A DNA stretch of 64,000 bases from Gossypium raimondii (lineage: Eukaryota; Streptophyta; Magnoliopsida; Malvales; Malvaceae). The DNA lies in the NCBI RefSeq assembly GCF_025698545.1, contig NC_068575.1, positions 50,477,980 to 50,541,979 of the forward strand, given 5' to 3'. The position numbers and the translations under genes were made by a program. Of the stretch, positions 25,381 through 36,375 are shown in pieces (positions within the stretch are counted from its first letter, which is position 1; each line of letters begins with the position of its first letter). Under the pieces are notes generated by a model. It was not told the origin of the DNA, ran no database searches, and saw only the letters and a program-made list of their open reading frames with translations.

Positions 25381-26932
25381 TGTCACGGGACTAGAACTTT
25401 AGTCTGACAACCGTGTGGTCTTAGGTGATTTCTTTGCTTCAAATCTACCTAAATCAGCCTAACACTCGAAAAGTAAAAATTATCCTGAAAATTTTCTAAG
25501 GCACTGAAAAATATAGCAGAAGCGAACTCAAAATAAAAAGAAACAAGATATTTGAAAAATCACACAAAGTGTTTGAGTAAATGTCCTCAAATATATTTTT
25601 TAACTATCAATAAGATAATTACAAATGAAATGGAGGCATCTATTTATAGTTGAGTTCCCCTAAATACAACAGTACAAATTGAGTTACATCAACGATCAAG
25701 ATTAAAGCCTATTTACAATTAAGAGTCCTAAAGGATTTAAATTCTATACAATCTTATCCCTTTGTAATTTACATTATTTACTCTAGTAACTTTAATTTTG
25801 CTAGAGTCCATCCTGATTGCTATAACTAAGCTATCAAATACTACAGTACAAAATAGAACAGTTACGGACCTTTATTAGACAATGCAAATCGAAAATATTA
25901 TATATCATAATATAAGTCCTTCAAAATAAATTTAAATATTTCCCAAGCTTAATACAAGCTTACATGAGCTCTAAAGTCGACCCGGGATCGAACAATGACC
26001 AAATTGCAAAGTTTAAAAAATACAGGATTGATGTCATGACGAGTTTTCTCCACGTCATGACGTCGCCAAACAGTATGTCACATCATGACATCGGACCACT
26101 TGATGCCAAGACGTCCCAATATGTTGATCGACGTTGTGACGAGGGAAGATCAACATCGAGACGTCACAATCTGCCAATTCCATGTCAAAACACTTCCAAA
26201 ACATAAAACATTCTAATATCCAATATGTCTTATAGGATACCATTTTCACAACAGAGCTATGTATACCATTACATGTAATCAACCATTCAATTTCTCAATT
26301 CAAACATGCTCATCCATGCATCTATAAGTACTAAACATATATATTCCAACATGTTATATTATTCATGCCAATCACAACTTTCATTCCATTCATCTTAACA
26401 AACTAGTTCATGCATACTTCACTTGCTTTGATTTCCAAGCCATACATGTAAACCAAAATGACATCCAATTTTTAAACATAAGCAATTTAGCATGAGTGTT
26501 TATGACAAATATGTTTCAAAATATACTTAACATTACAAATAACATAACACTCCTAAACACATGCCACATATAGCCAAGTTTAAACGATCAAAAGTCTACC
26601 AAATTAGGAGATGGATGTGTGAACTCCTCGAGAATCCCATCAACACGCTCCACAAATCAAAATCTACATGAAAAAAAGAAAAGCATCGGAGTAAGCATTA
26701 CGAAATGCTTAGTAAGATCATATGTATGTAAACGGTTATCTTAATTCATATAACAAGTATATATGTTAAACTAATGTGTATAACTCAATATACCTAACAT
26801 ATCAAAACGCAATCACAATAAGGTGAGTTTGATTCACGTTCAATCATATAACATTTCAACTACTAAGCATATCAATTGATATTCTTGAAATTCAATTCTT
26901 TTACCTTTCAATCACATATGTATACTCAAACT

Positions 26933-27191
26933 CAAGGGTGAAACTATAAAAAAATTTTAGGGGGGCAAAATTAAATTGTAATTTTTACAATAGAAAAAAT
27001 GCAATTTCACCATTTTAATAGACTACATCTTTATAAATTTTAAAGGATTAAATTAGAATTTTATATTTAGGGGGTAAAGTACAATTTTACCTTTACTAAT
27101 TTTAAATTTTAAAAATTTTAAGGGGCCATATGAAAAAAATTTCATTTTAGGGGAGCTGGTGCCCCTGCTAGTCCCCTTAGTTTCACCACTG
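26933..27191. mobile_element. hAT MITE family B, copy 1, perfect 8-bp target duplication
   Basis: A 259-bp element beginning CAAGGGTGAAACTA and ending TAGTTTCACCACTG (12 of 14 positions complementary). It is flanked by CTCAAACT on both sides (26925-26932 and 27192-27199). The interior includes 'aattaaattgtaattttt' and 'tttaggggagctggtgcccc', words shared with the element at 41606-41816. The 8-bp duplication and CA...TG ends indicate hAT. Confidence 0.88.
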
Positions 27192-27720
27192 CTCAAACTT
27201 GTCATTAAGTCATACACTTGCCACATTTGATCATTAAGTTTATAACATGCAATCTAGTTTCCACGCTTTACACCTTGTAAGTTATTCGATGAAGCATCGT
27301 AAAAGAACTCGAATACACTAGTACTAATCACATATGATGTTCGTCCGAGCTAATCACATCCATTTGTGTTAGGTTACCCGTCCGGGATAAACATTTTAAT
27401 GACACGTCAAATAACTTGGCCAAAGCTATAAAGTACAGATCAAGTTACCCGTTTGGGTTGAAATTTTAAAATGACCTCAAACTTGTCATTAAGTCACACA
27501 CTTGCCACATTTGATCATTAAGTTCATAACATGCAATCTAATTTCCAAACTTCACATATTGTAAGTTACCCAATGAAACATCATAAAGGAACTCAAATAC
27601 ACTGGTACTAATCACATCCGATGCTCGTTTGAGCTAATCATATCCATTTGTGTCAGGTTACCCATCCGGACTAAACCTTTTAAATGACACGTCAAATAAC
27701 TTGACTAAAGTTGTAATCAT
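27188..27720. repeat. Tandem duplication, about 290 bp
   Basis: The stretch starting 'ctcaaacttgtcattaagtc' at about 27192 recurs at about 27479 with the same order of words for roughly 240 bp. These include 'cacatttgatcattaagtt', 'acatgcaatcta', 'aatacact.gtactaatcacat' and 'gacacgtcaaataacttg'. The two copies differ at many positions, so the duplication is old. It belongs to the LTR-like block. Confidence 0.75.
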
Positions 27721-28170
27721 ATCCATTTGTGTCAGGTTACCCATTTGGGCCGAACCTTTAAAACTACTTCAAGTTGCTCGTTCGAGCTGAATATATATTA
27801 GTGCTAGGTTACCAGTTTAGGATAAACATTTATTGACATATCAAATAGTTAGCCAAAGCTGTATATACATGTAAGGCTACATGTCTGGGCTAAAACTTTA
27901 AAACCACATCAAGTTACTTGTCCAAGCTAAACCTATGTCACATGTATCTTTGAGTCCGTAATAAATGTTAGATCTCGGAATCATCGAAAATCAACTTGTA
28001 ACCATGTGTGTGATACATTTACGAAGTTTCATTGGGGTAATTCCATCATGTAAGTTCATATTTAATCATTTTTTCAATTTAGTCAAAATATCACCATTTT
28101 GTGCCAAGTTACAATTAATTCAAGGTTTAACAAAACATACATAGATTCACAATATAACATTCATTATGAT

Positions 28171-28679
28171 TTAAACATAATCACCATATGAACTTACTTG
28201 GTAAAAACAATAATCAGTAAAGTATCAGGAATTAATTCGCAATTTTCTCTTTTTGGAAGATCCTTTAATTGGTTTAAATCCTGATCTAAATTATAATTTA
28301 ATTCAATTATCAACTCAATTTCATTTATTGGATATTCCTTCAAGTTTTATATTTTATTCATTTTGGTCCTTAAAATCAATTTACCATTTACTTTTGTTTT
28401 TTGAATTTAGATTTTTTTAGATTTTAAAATTAAGATCCATTTGTTACTGTTGATTTTAAAATTAATGAATCTGAATTTAATAAAATAAATTTAATAATGT
28501 TAATAATTAAATCTAAATTTTAAAATCTAAAAAGTAAAAAGACTAAATTCTAAATTTAAAAAAATATAAGGAGTTACAGCATATTATAACCTTATTATTA
28601 TCTTCCCCAAACCCTAAACCTTATTTAGCTAGTTAGCTGCTGCTACAACTTTCCATCAAAATCTTTGAACTTTGCGACA
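28171..28679 (+). promoter_or_regulatory. NSN1 upstream region with telo-box
   Basis: AT-rich sequence followed by a C-rich patch and AAACCCTAAACC at about 28609-28620, some 60-70 bp before the NSN1 start codon. It is a telo-box, the element typical of plant ribosome-biogenesis promoters, which suits the gene downstream. Confidence 0.6.
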
Positions 28680-31600
28680 ATGGTGAAGAGGAGCAAAAGT
28701 AAGCAAAGCCCAATTCGCTCTGTTATTCATTTATTTCTTTAACCCTCTAAGTGTCGGTTTTAAAATTCTGGTCATATAATTCTTGCAGAGAGCAAGAGCA
28801 AGCGAGTTTCACTGAAGCAAAAGTACAAGGTTATAAGAAAAGTAAAAGAACACCATAAGAAGAAAGCTAAAGAAGCCAAAAAGTCGGGATTGAAGCATAA
28901 GCGGAAGGTTGAGAAGGATCCTGGAATCCCCAATGATTGGCCTTTCAAGGAACAAGAGCTCAAAGCTCTCGAAGCTCGTCGAGCTCGGGCGCTCGAAGAA
29001 CTGGAGCAAAAGAAAGCTGCCCGCAAGGAGAGGGTATTGCTACAATGCCTTCTTAAAAAAAATCATTATTGTAAAAAGAACTCTCTTTATTGGTTTTACC
29101 ACTGTCTTGGTTATTGGATAGTGTTTTGGTTGGAAATTTTAAACGATAGTGTGGCCTGAGGCAAATTGTTGTCATAGTCTCTATAGGATGACCTTTAACT
29201 TTGCCATTTTTATTTGATTGACTTAATAATGGTTATTAATATGGTGAATTCTTTACTGCTATGAAGCTGCTTACCTTATAAATTATAATATATTGGACCT
29301 TTATGATTTTTCAGGCTAAAAAGAGGAAGATGGGTTTACTAGAGGATGATGAAAAAGAATTAAGTATAGAAGAGGTGAAGGGAATTGATGTTTCTACTGG
29401 AATTGTAAATGCCCGGGGTAAGTTGATATTAAGGTGGAGATTGATACATTGTCGGTGGATGGTTCCTATTTTTAATGTGTCATTTTTTTTTACAGATAAC
29501 TCAGATAGAGCTTTCTACAAGGAGTTGGTTAAGGTAATTGAAGCATCAGATGTCATTCTGGAAGTCCTTGATGCTAGAGATCCGCTTGGTACCCGTTGTG
29601 TCGACATGGAAACGATGGTGATGAAATCAGGCCCTGATAAGCACCTAGTATTACTTTTGAATAAGATTGGTAAGTTCTTTATTCATACATCTTGTGGTAA
29701 ATATCATGGCATAACTTTTGTTTGATTATTTCTTTTCCGTGTTCCTTTAAGTTTTCTGCCTTGACTGTTTTTAATGAAAACTTGTTTTTTCAGATCTTGT
29801 TCCTCGAGAAGCTGTTGAAAAGTGGCTCAAATATCTTAGGGAAGAGTTACCGGCTGTTGCCTTTAAGTGCAGCACTCAAGAGCAGAGGTCAAATTTAGGG
29901 TGGAAATCTTCTAAAGCAATGAAGCCTAGTAATCTTCTGCAAACCAGCGACTGTCTTGGAGCAGAAACTCTCATTAAATTGTTGAAAAATTACTCAAGAA
30001 GTCATGAGGTGATTCTAGTTGTTTTTCTGACCACAATGTTGATACTTGATTTCATGCTTGTCTGATTTATCTTCCTGTTCAGATTCTTGTTGGAGTTTGA
30101 ATCTCTTGTTGTTTTCATACAAATATTCATCTCGTTGCATACTTTGTTTTTGCAGATAAAGAAGTCCATAACTGTCGGTGTTATTGGCCTGCCTAATGTT
30201 GGCAAGAGCAGCCTAATTAACAGCTTGAAAAGATGCCACGTTGTCAATGTTGGTGCTACTCCAGGGTTGACGAGATCAATGCAAGAGGTTCAATTGGACA
30301 AGAATGTAAATTTATTGGACTGTCCTGGTGTTGTTATGCTTAAATCTAGTGGAAATGATGCATCAATAGCTCTTCGAAACTGCAAAAGAATAGAAAAGTT
30401 GGATGATCCGGTTGCTCCAGGTAATTCAACCTGTGAATTTCATGTTTCATGTATATGACTACGACTTCCATGGGATCGAGTCATAGTTTAGGTGATATGA
30501 GAGCTGAGTTGGGATGTTTAACTTATACTGCATTGGTCAAGTAGTTCTGTATTTAGGCGTAGTTTTGGTGGAGCGTCTATTTAATATTATAGTTTAATTA
30601 GAAGAAAACAAAATAGACTTCCTTCAACATTTCTTGAAAGGAAATATCACTGGCATCAAGATTTCCTACCATGTTAAGATTGACCGAGTGCACTTAAATC
30701 ATTTTATTTCAACTACTGGACGGAATTTTAACTTGTCTTGCCAGAATCTAGTTAGCAATACTAATTTGTAATATTCCTTTTGTCAACAACACAGTGAAAG
30801 AGATTCTCAAGCTTTGTCCAGAGCGACTGTTGGTGACAATATACAAGATCCCGGGCTTTGAATCAGTTGATGAATTCCTTCAGAATGTAGCCACTGTAAG
30901 GGGTAAGCTCAAAAAAGGTGGTATTGTGGATGTCGAAGCTGCTGCAAGGATCATTTTGCACGATTGGAATGAAGGTATGCATGCCATTTATCATTTTTCT
31001 TCTCTCTCTATTTCCATCTCAATTTGCTAGAAAATCAAGTTAACCCATTGCTATCCGCTTGGCATGCTTCAGGTAAAATTCCCTATTACACCATGCCCCC
31101 GGGCCGAAATCAAGAAGAGCCTTCGGAGGCAAGGATTGTCACAGAACTTGGAAAAGAGTTCAATGTTGATGAGGTTTACAACACAGAATCTTCATTCATT
31201 GGAAGCCTCAAGTCAGCAGATGATTTTCATTCTGTTCAAGTCCCCCCTAGCCACCCTCTCAACTTCGATGAGACTATACTAGAGGTTTGTGATTGCCCTT
31301 TTCTAAGTTCTATATGGGTATGACCAATAAGCATATGCGAAGTGGCTGGTGGTCTGGTTACCACATGTTAAAAGTTCTAATAACTTGAACTTATCATGTC
31401 ATGCTTATACAAATCTGTTGGGTTTTTGGTTCATCTCAGGACAATGCGCGGCCTTTGCCATCAACTGAAGTTGATGAAAGCCAAGAAATTATATCCGATG
31501 AGCCAATGGCTTCAGAAGAACATGATGCTGAAAAAGCCAAGTCAAAATCTACTACAAGCAAGCAAAACGAGAAGTTATATGCAGTAGAAGGTATGTTTAA

Positions 31601-31775
31601 CCCAAAAATGAAGAGGGCAGAGAATAAGAGAAAGAAAAAAGCCAAAAATAAATCAACATTAGGGGGTGATGCCATGGATGATGAAGGCGACTATGACTTT
31701 GGTGTGGATTATGTGAAGGGGAAGGGTCAAAATACTTGTGGGGTGCCAATGTCAGGTATTGAAGTTGATGAGTAG
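28680..31775 (+). CDS. NSN1: Nucleolar GTPase NSN1 (nucleostemin-like), 9 exons
   Basis: Exons: 28680-28698, 28789-29033, 29315-29417, 29496-29669, 29794-30008, 30156-30420, 30795-30974, 31073-31284, 31440-31775. They total 1,749 nt, 582 aa, the length I recall for Arabidopsis NSN1. The N-terminus is a highly basic nuclear/nucleolar domain (MVKRSKKSKSKRVS), followed by a Lys/Glu-rich coiled coil to about residue 100. The GTPase domain is circularly permuted (YlqF/YawG type): NKID near 178-181 comes before the P-loop GLPNVGKS (263-270), then GATPGLT (285-291) and DCPG (307-310). The acidic and basic tail suits nucleolar retention. Family members act in 60S ribosome assembly, and Arabidopsis NSN1 is needed for normal growth and floral development. 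The start ATG lies in a 19-nt first exon. Confidence 0.96.
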
Positions 31776-32604
31776 TAAGAAACTAAACATACCTGGAAAT
31801 CTCAAAATGCTTCATCATTTCATTTATTTTATTGACTGTCTAATTCAGCTCAATTGAAGCAAGATGTAAGAAATTTTGTTTAATGCTGTCTCTTCTTAAT
31901 GTCTTTATTTGAATGTTTGTTTTCCACAAACTAATAGTGAATTAATATGATTAACAACCTTATTTATTGTAGAGGGATACGCCCTTAAATTTCATGGGTT
32001 TATTGCACCAAAGGTGTTCGCATTATGATTTAGATTTTAAATTCACATCTAAACTTCAAATTGTACCAAATAGTTTTGTTAGGCTGACGATTGGACTAAT
32101 AATAAAACAATTAAAAATCTAAGATGTATAATATAATTAATCCCGATTTTTTAAGAAGCGAATATTGTTTTTTAAAATTAAATCGAATTTTAAATATTAA
32201 AATACACGTTATATTATTTTAAAAATGTTAGATTTTGTCAGTCTTATTGTATAATTTATAAATAATAACCCACATAAAAGGAAGAAAAAAAAACGGAAAA
32301 AAATTATTTAAGCTAGTAACAGGAAGAGCATAACACTGACACAAAGCCAAAGCTATTAGATCAAATCTCCAAATATTCCAATTTCAAAACCCAGACCGCG
32401 TGGCATAGCCGTAAATTTCCACACACAATAGATGCCTAAAAAAATAAATAGAAAAATGGGGGAAAGAAACAAGTCACGCTACCTTGCTTTTCATCTAAGC
32501 GAAAAGGGAAAAGGAAACAACTCTCCTTCCTTCCGACGATAAAAACCCTTCCCCTTCCTCTTGCTCTTCATTTCAATTCATTCTTCCTTAGTCAAAGGAC
32601 TGTG
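31776..32604. other. NSN1 3' UTR and VAMP promoter/5' UTR
   Basis: The left part (to about 31970) is the probable 3' UTR of NSN1. AT-rich sequence without a gene follows. The last ~100 bases are C/T-rich (cttccttccgacgat...cttccccttcctcttgctctt), typical of a plant 5' UTR just before the VAMP start codon. Confidence 0.5.
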
Positions 32605-35471
32605 ATGGGGCAACAATCGCTGATCTACGCCTTCGTGGCACGAGGCACCGTCGTTTTAGCCGATTACACCGAGTTCTCCGGCAACTTCACCTCCATTGCT
32701 TCTCAGTGCCTCCAGAAACTTCCTGCTTCCAACAACAAGTTCACTTACAACTGCGACGGCCATACCTTTAACTATCTCGTTGATAACGGCTTTAGTAATC
32801 TCCTCTCTTTCTCCTCTGTTTTTTATTCTTTTTTTTCCCCCCTTTTGTTCATTTCGTTTGTTTATCTATCTCTGATCCGTATTTTTACTGCTTATTTGAT
32901 CCGGCGAGGAAGTTCTTTTAGTTGTAGCTGTTGTCGATCCATTTTTTGTTAGCTGCTTCCGCTTTTTTTTATTTCTTATTTTTCCTTGGTAATGATTTCG
33001 AGAAGGTGATTCTGGATTAAGTTATGTGAAATTTCTTAGGCTATTAAAAATAGTTGTGTTCTGCGTAACTTAGTGCGCCTGAAAGGGGAAAGGCGGTAGA
33101 ATCAGTTACGTTATTTCTATTTTAAGAGAAGAGTTGGTTATGTGCCAAAAATGAAATGTGCATTTATTCATTAATTAATTCAATACATTGGTTTAACTTT
33201 TAATTGAAACTTTCCAAAACTGAGTAGGAGTAACAACTAAAAGGTTGAAATGTTTTGAATGAATTAAATCTGTGTATAGATCTTGTGACAAAGGTGCTCT
33301 TAGCCTATATTACTTGAACTCGGGTGTCAATGTTATGCGTTTGACACAAGTATCTTAAGTTTTTTCCAATGTATTTGAAGAATTTTGCAGGGTTTTATTC
33401 TCGTTCCCATGTTGGGATAATGTGTTGAATGTAGGTTTTGGACAAGAACACTTAATAAAAATGATGTAAAATAATAAATAACATTAATTGCATTCAGATG
33501 CCAAAGCAAATACTAATACATTTTGAATAACTTTTTAAATTAAGAACTTACTTGAACCCTTATAAGAAACCGGAACCAATAATTTACGTTATAATGAAAG
33601 ATAATGTATGAATGTGTTTTATATTTTAATAATTTGCTTATCTTAGCAAAATATGATTTTAATTTTGCTCATTCCTAGCAAAAGTCAGTACCAGTAAAGC
33701 TAGTAACAAAAACAATAACCAAATCTAGACTATATGAAATCTCTGCTTTGATCTTCTTTTTAAGTCAACTCATTCATAATCTCTAGATTACCTGTATGAG
33801 TTGGGGCTGAGTGATCTGAAACTTGCTTGGTTCTGATTCACCTTTTTGGTTCAAACAGTTTCCTGAATTTGCTTTTTCTCAATTTATGGTATGTTCGAGT
33901 CCAAAGTTCCATAGCTATTTACTACTATCATCAATGTAAGCCATCCTTGCTTTCCCTTAAACTTAGTTAAGTATATTGGAAAATCTAGTGGTCAGAACAA
34001 AGTTTGATTCAAATGTTTAGCATTTTCCATGGTTTAACTAATGACATGTCCAGATACTTTTCTTCTGTGTGTGTATCTTTTAAAGAGTTCGTAACATATT
34101 ATGTAATTGTAGAAGAATAGGCATGTTTGGCCCTTTAAGGTTGGCTTATACATTGAAAACGGTTGACTTATACATTGAAAACCTGAAATCTCAGGCGGTC
34201 ATTTCAAAGGTGCATTTTTGTGCTTGCATGATTTTTACTGTTTCTTCATAGCTTGTGCTGCATCATCTGTTATCAAATATGGCTACATCAGTCCTTCCTT
34301 GAATTAACATTTCTTACACTTTTCAGCTTACTGTGTGGTTGCTGTTGAATCTGCTGGGCGACAGGTGCCAATTGCCTTTCTTGAGAGAATTAAGGAGGAT
34401 TTTACCAAGAGATATGGTGGAGGAAAAGCTGCAGCTGCTCCTGCAAACAGCTTGAGCAAGGAGTTTGGGTATTCTCTTTTCTTTGGCCATCAAATGGAAT
34501 ATATTCGTTGTCATGAAGTGCATTGATGCTATGCTTTTGTTATTGTTCTTATAGGCCAAAGTTGAAGGAGCATATGCAGTATTGCATTGATCATCCAGAG
34601 GAGGTTAGTAAGATTGCCAAAGTGAAAGCTCAAGTTTCAGAAGTCAAAGGAGTTATGATGGAAAACATTGAGAAGGTAATTGTTGTTATCTTTTTGCCTT
34701 ATGCACATATAATATGGAGTGCAATGTAATGGCTTTAAGTGGGTAAGGAATCTAGCTTCACGAATTTCTAGATCATGAATACGAATTGTTGGCATGCTTT
34801 TCTGATTTTCATTAAAAATTAACTTTGCAGGTTCTGGACCGTGGTGAAAAAATTGAGCTTTTGGTGGATAAATCAGAAAATCTTCGCTCCCAGGTCAGTA
34901 AATTTATATCATATTGTTTAAAATTTGAAACCATTGGCAGTGTTCTTAAAAACTGCATTAGATCAAAAATAGGGCATTATTGGGGCTTGTGACTGGTAAA
35001 ACCATGCTAACCTCGGACAGGAAAATAAACTACCAGCATGTATCTTAAAATTTTGTTTTCTAAAGCTGTACTGGGTAGACCATAAATAAGGCATATTATT
35101 TGCATGAAATAAAGTACTAAAACACATTTTAAGATGATTGCTTATTCACCCAATTGTTCAGTTCTTTCATAAAAGTATTTAGCAATACTAGTTCCCAAAA
35201 TTTGAAGGGTCCAGCTGAATGCTTCAACTTGAAAAACCTGAGACTTCCTTTACATAAATTTCCTACTATTAATTCAAAGAGGTTATACTTGGTTTAAAAT
35301 CGGTATTTGTTGTTTGAACGTTTTTAGGCACAAGATTTCAGGCAGCAGGGAACCCAGATGAGGAGAAAGATGTGGTTACAGAACATGAAAATAAAGCTGA
35401 TCGTGCTCGGGATTCTGATCGCCTTGGTTCTCATCATCGTACTGTCTGTCTGTCATGGCTTCAACTGTTGA
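32605..35471 (+). CDS. VAMP721: R-SNARE of the VAMP721/722 type, 5 exons
   Basis: Exons: 32605-32794, 34327-34468, 34555-34675, 34831-34893, 35328-35471. They total 660 nt, 219 aa, the usual VAMP721/722 length. The longin domain (residues 1 to about 125) begins [20 protein letters not shown]. The SNARE motif (about 127-187) has the zero-layer Arg at about 155 ([20 protein letters not shown]). A tail anchor follows: [20 protein letters not shown], ending CHGFNC. Known members sit on secretory vesicles and trans-Golgi and pair with SYP121/SYP132 or KNOLLE-type syntaxins at the plasma membrane and cell plate. The upstream GTG codon at 32602 is not a start; ATG 32605 matches the conserved N-terminus. 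Intron 1 is long (1.5 kb). It is convergent with the SDI-like gene downstream. Confidence 0.95.
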
Positions 35472-36375
35472 TGAATCGTTCAGTTGCTATATTCTATTCA
35501 TTTGCCCACTCATTGATCGGTGTTGTAGCTGTCACCAGTAATATTGATGCTCCTCATAGTTAGTAGTTACAGTTTTCTTTAATTCCACGTCCTTTTCTGC
35601 TGTAGCCTAATATCAGAAGACTCTCTGCATATATACTGAGATTCGAACTATGAAAATTGAATTTTGAAATATATAAAAATATCAAATAAGGTACTTTCAG
35701 GTGATCTTGTTAGGGACATGTTGTTGAAGCTCATGGATTAGTGGTTTGCTCTTTGTTAATTTTGCCTTTAAATTAATACATACTGTTCCAGTCTTATATC
35801 AGTACAAATACATACTGTTCCAGTCTTAAATCGGTACTAAAATTGCAGTGTGTTTTAGGTTGTCGCCCATTTCGATCAAATTTTGATTTGTAATATTTTA
35901 TATCAACTTTTAATATTTTTTTATTTTAACCATTTTAATTATTTTATAGTTACATTTAAAATTAATAATTATTAAATTAAATTATTGATCTTAATTACTA
36001 ATTTTAAAATTTAAATTTAGATGTAAATATGTTTATATGAATTTAATTAAGATATATTTGTATTATATAATTTATTTTTACCAAAATAATATATAATCTA
36101 TTAAAAATTAAAATTAGAATATAAAAATAAAAAATTTAAATGTATATATTATTTATCAAGAGACTCCAAATATATATGAAAAATAGATAAACTTAAAAAA
36201 TTTTATACATAATTTATCAAGACAAACAAACAGTACACGTATTGATACAATATTGATTCTTGGGAACCAAATACAGTTATTTACAGCATAATTTATTCCT
36301 ACGAGTACTGCTCCAACTATATAAAAAGCACAAATCACCACTCGCCCAAGAACAAATCTTATCTATCGTGTTAAC
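35472..36375. other. Convergent intergenic region between VAMP and SDI-like genes
   Basis: Holds the 3' UTRs of the two convergent genes, with a very AT-rich middle (35880-36150). A direct repeat of 'aatacatactgttccagtctta' type occurs twice at 35776-35828. No gene seen. Confidence 0.5.

Larger units (their letters stand above)
25381..28170 (-). mobile_element. Degraded LTR-retroelement debris, reverse orientation
   Basis: A mosaic of LTR-like sequence read on the minus strand. A TATA-like CTATAAATAG sits near 25647, and the probable 3' LTR terminus, ...CCCGTGACA, is at 25381. About 26035-26170 is rich in TCATGACGTC-like words. About 26580-26730 contains phrases resembling gypsy LTRs. 27188-27960 is made of repeated 'gttacccgtccggg'-type modules. 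No gag-pol frame remains. It is very fragmentary, probably several old insertions, and it also holds a younger hAT MITE. Family assignment (Ty3/gypsy for most of it) is inference. Confidence 0.45.

Noticed and set aside
27340-27960. Regular repeats that could suggest a CRISPR-like array
   Set aside because: Units vary in length and sequence, have no unique spacers of constant size, and the context is a plant LTR fossil.
28772-29026. Minus-strand Ser/Phe-rich frames opposite NSN1 exon 2
   Set aside because: Shadow of the Lys/Arg-rich coding exon on the other strand.
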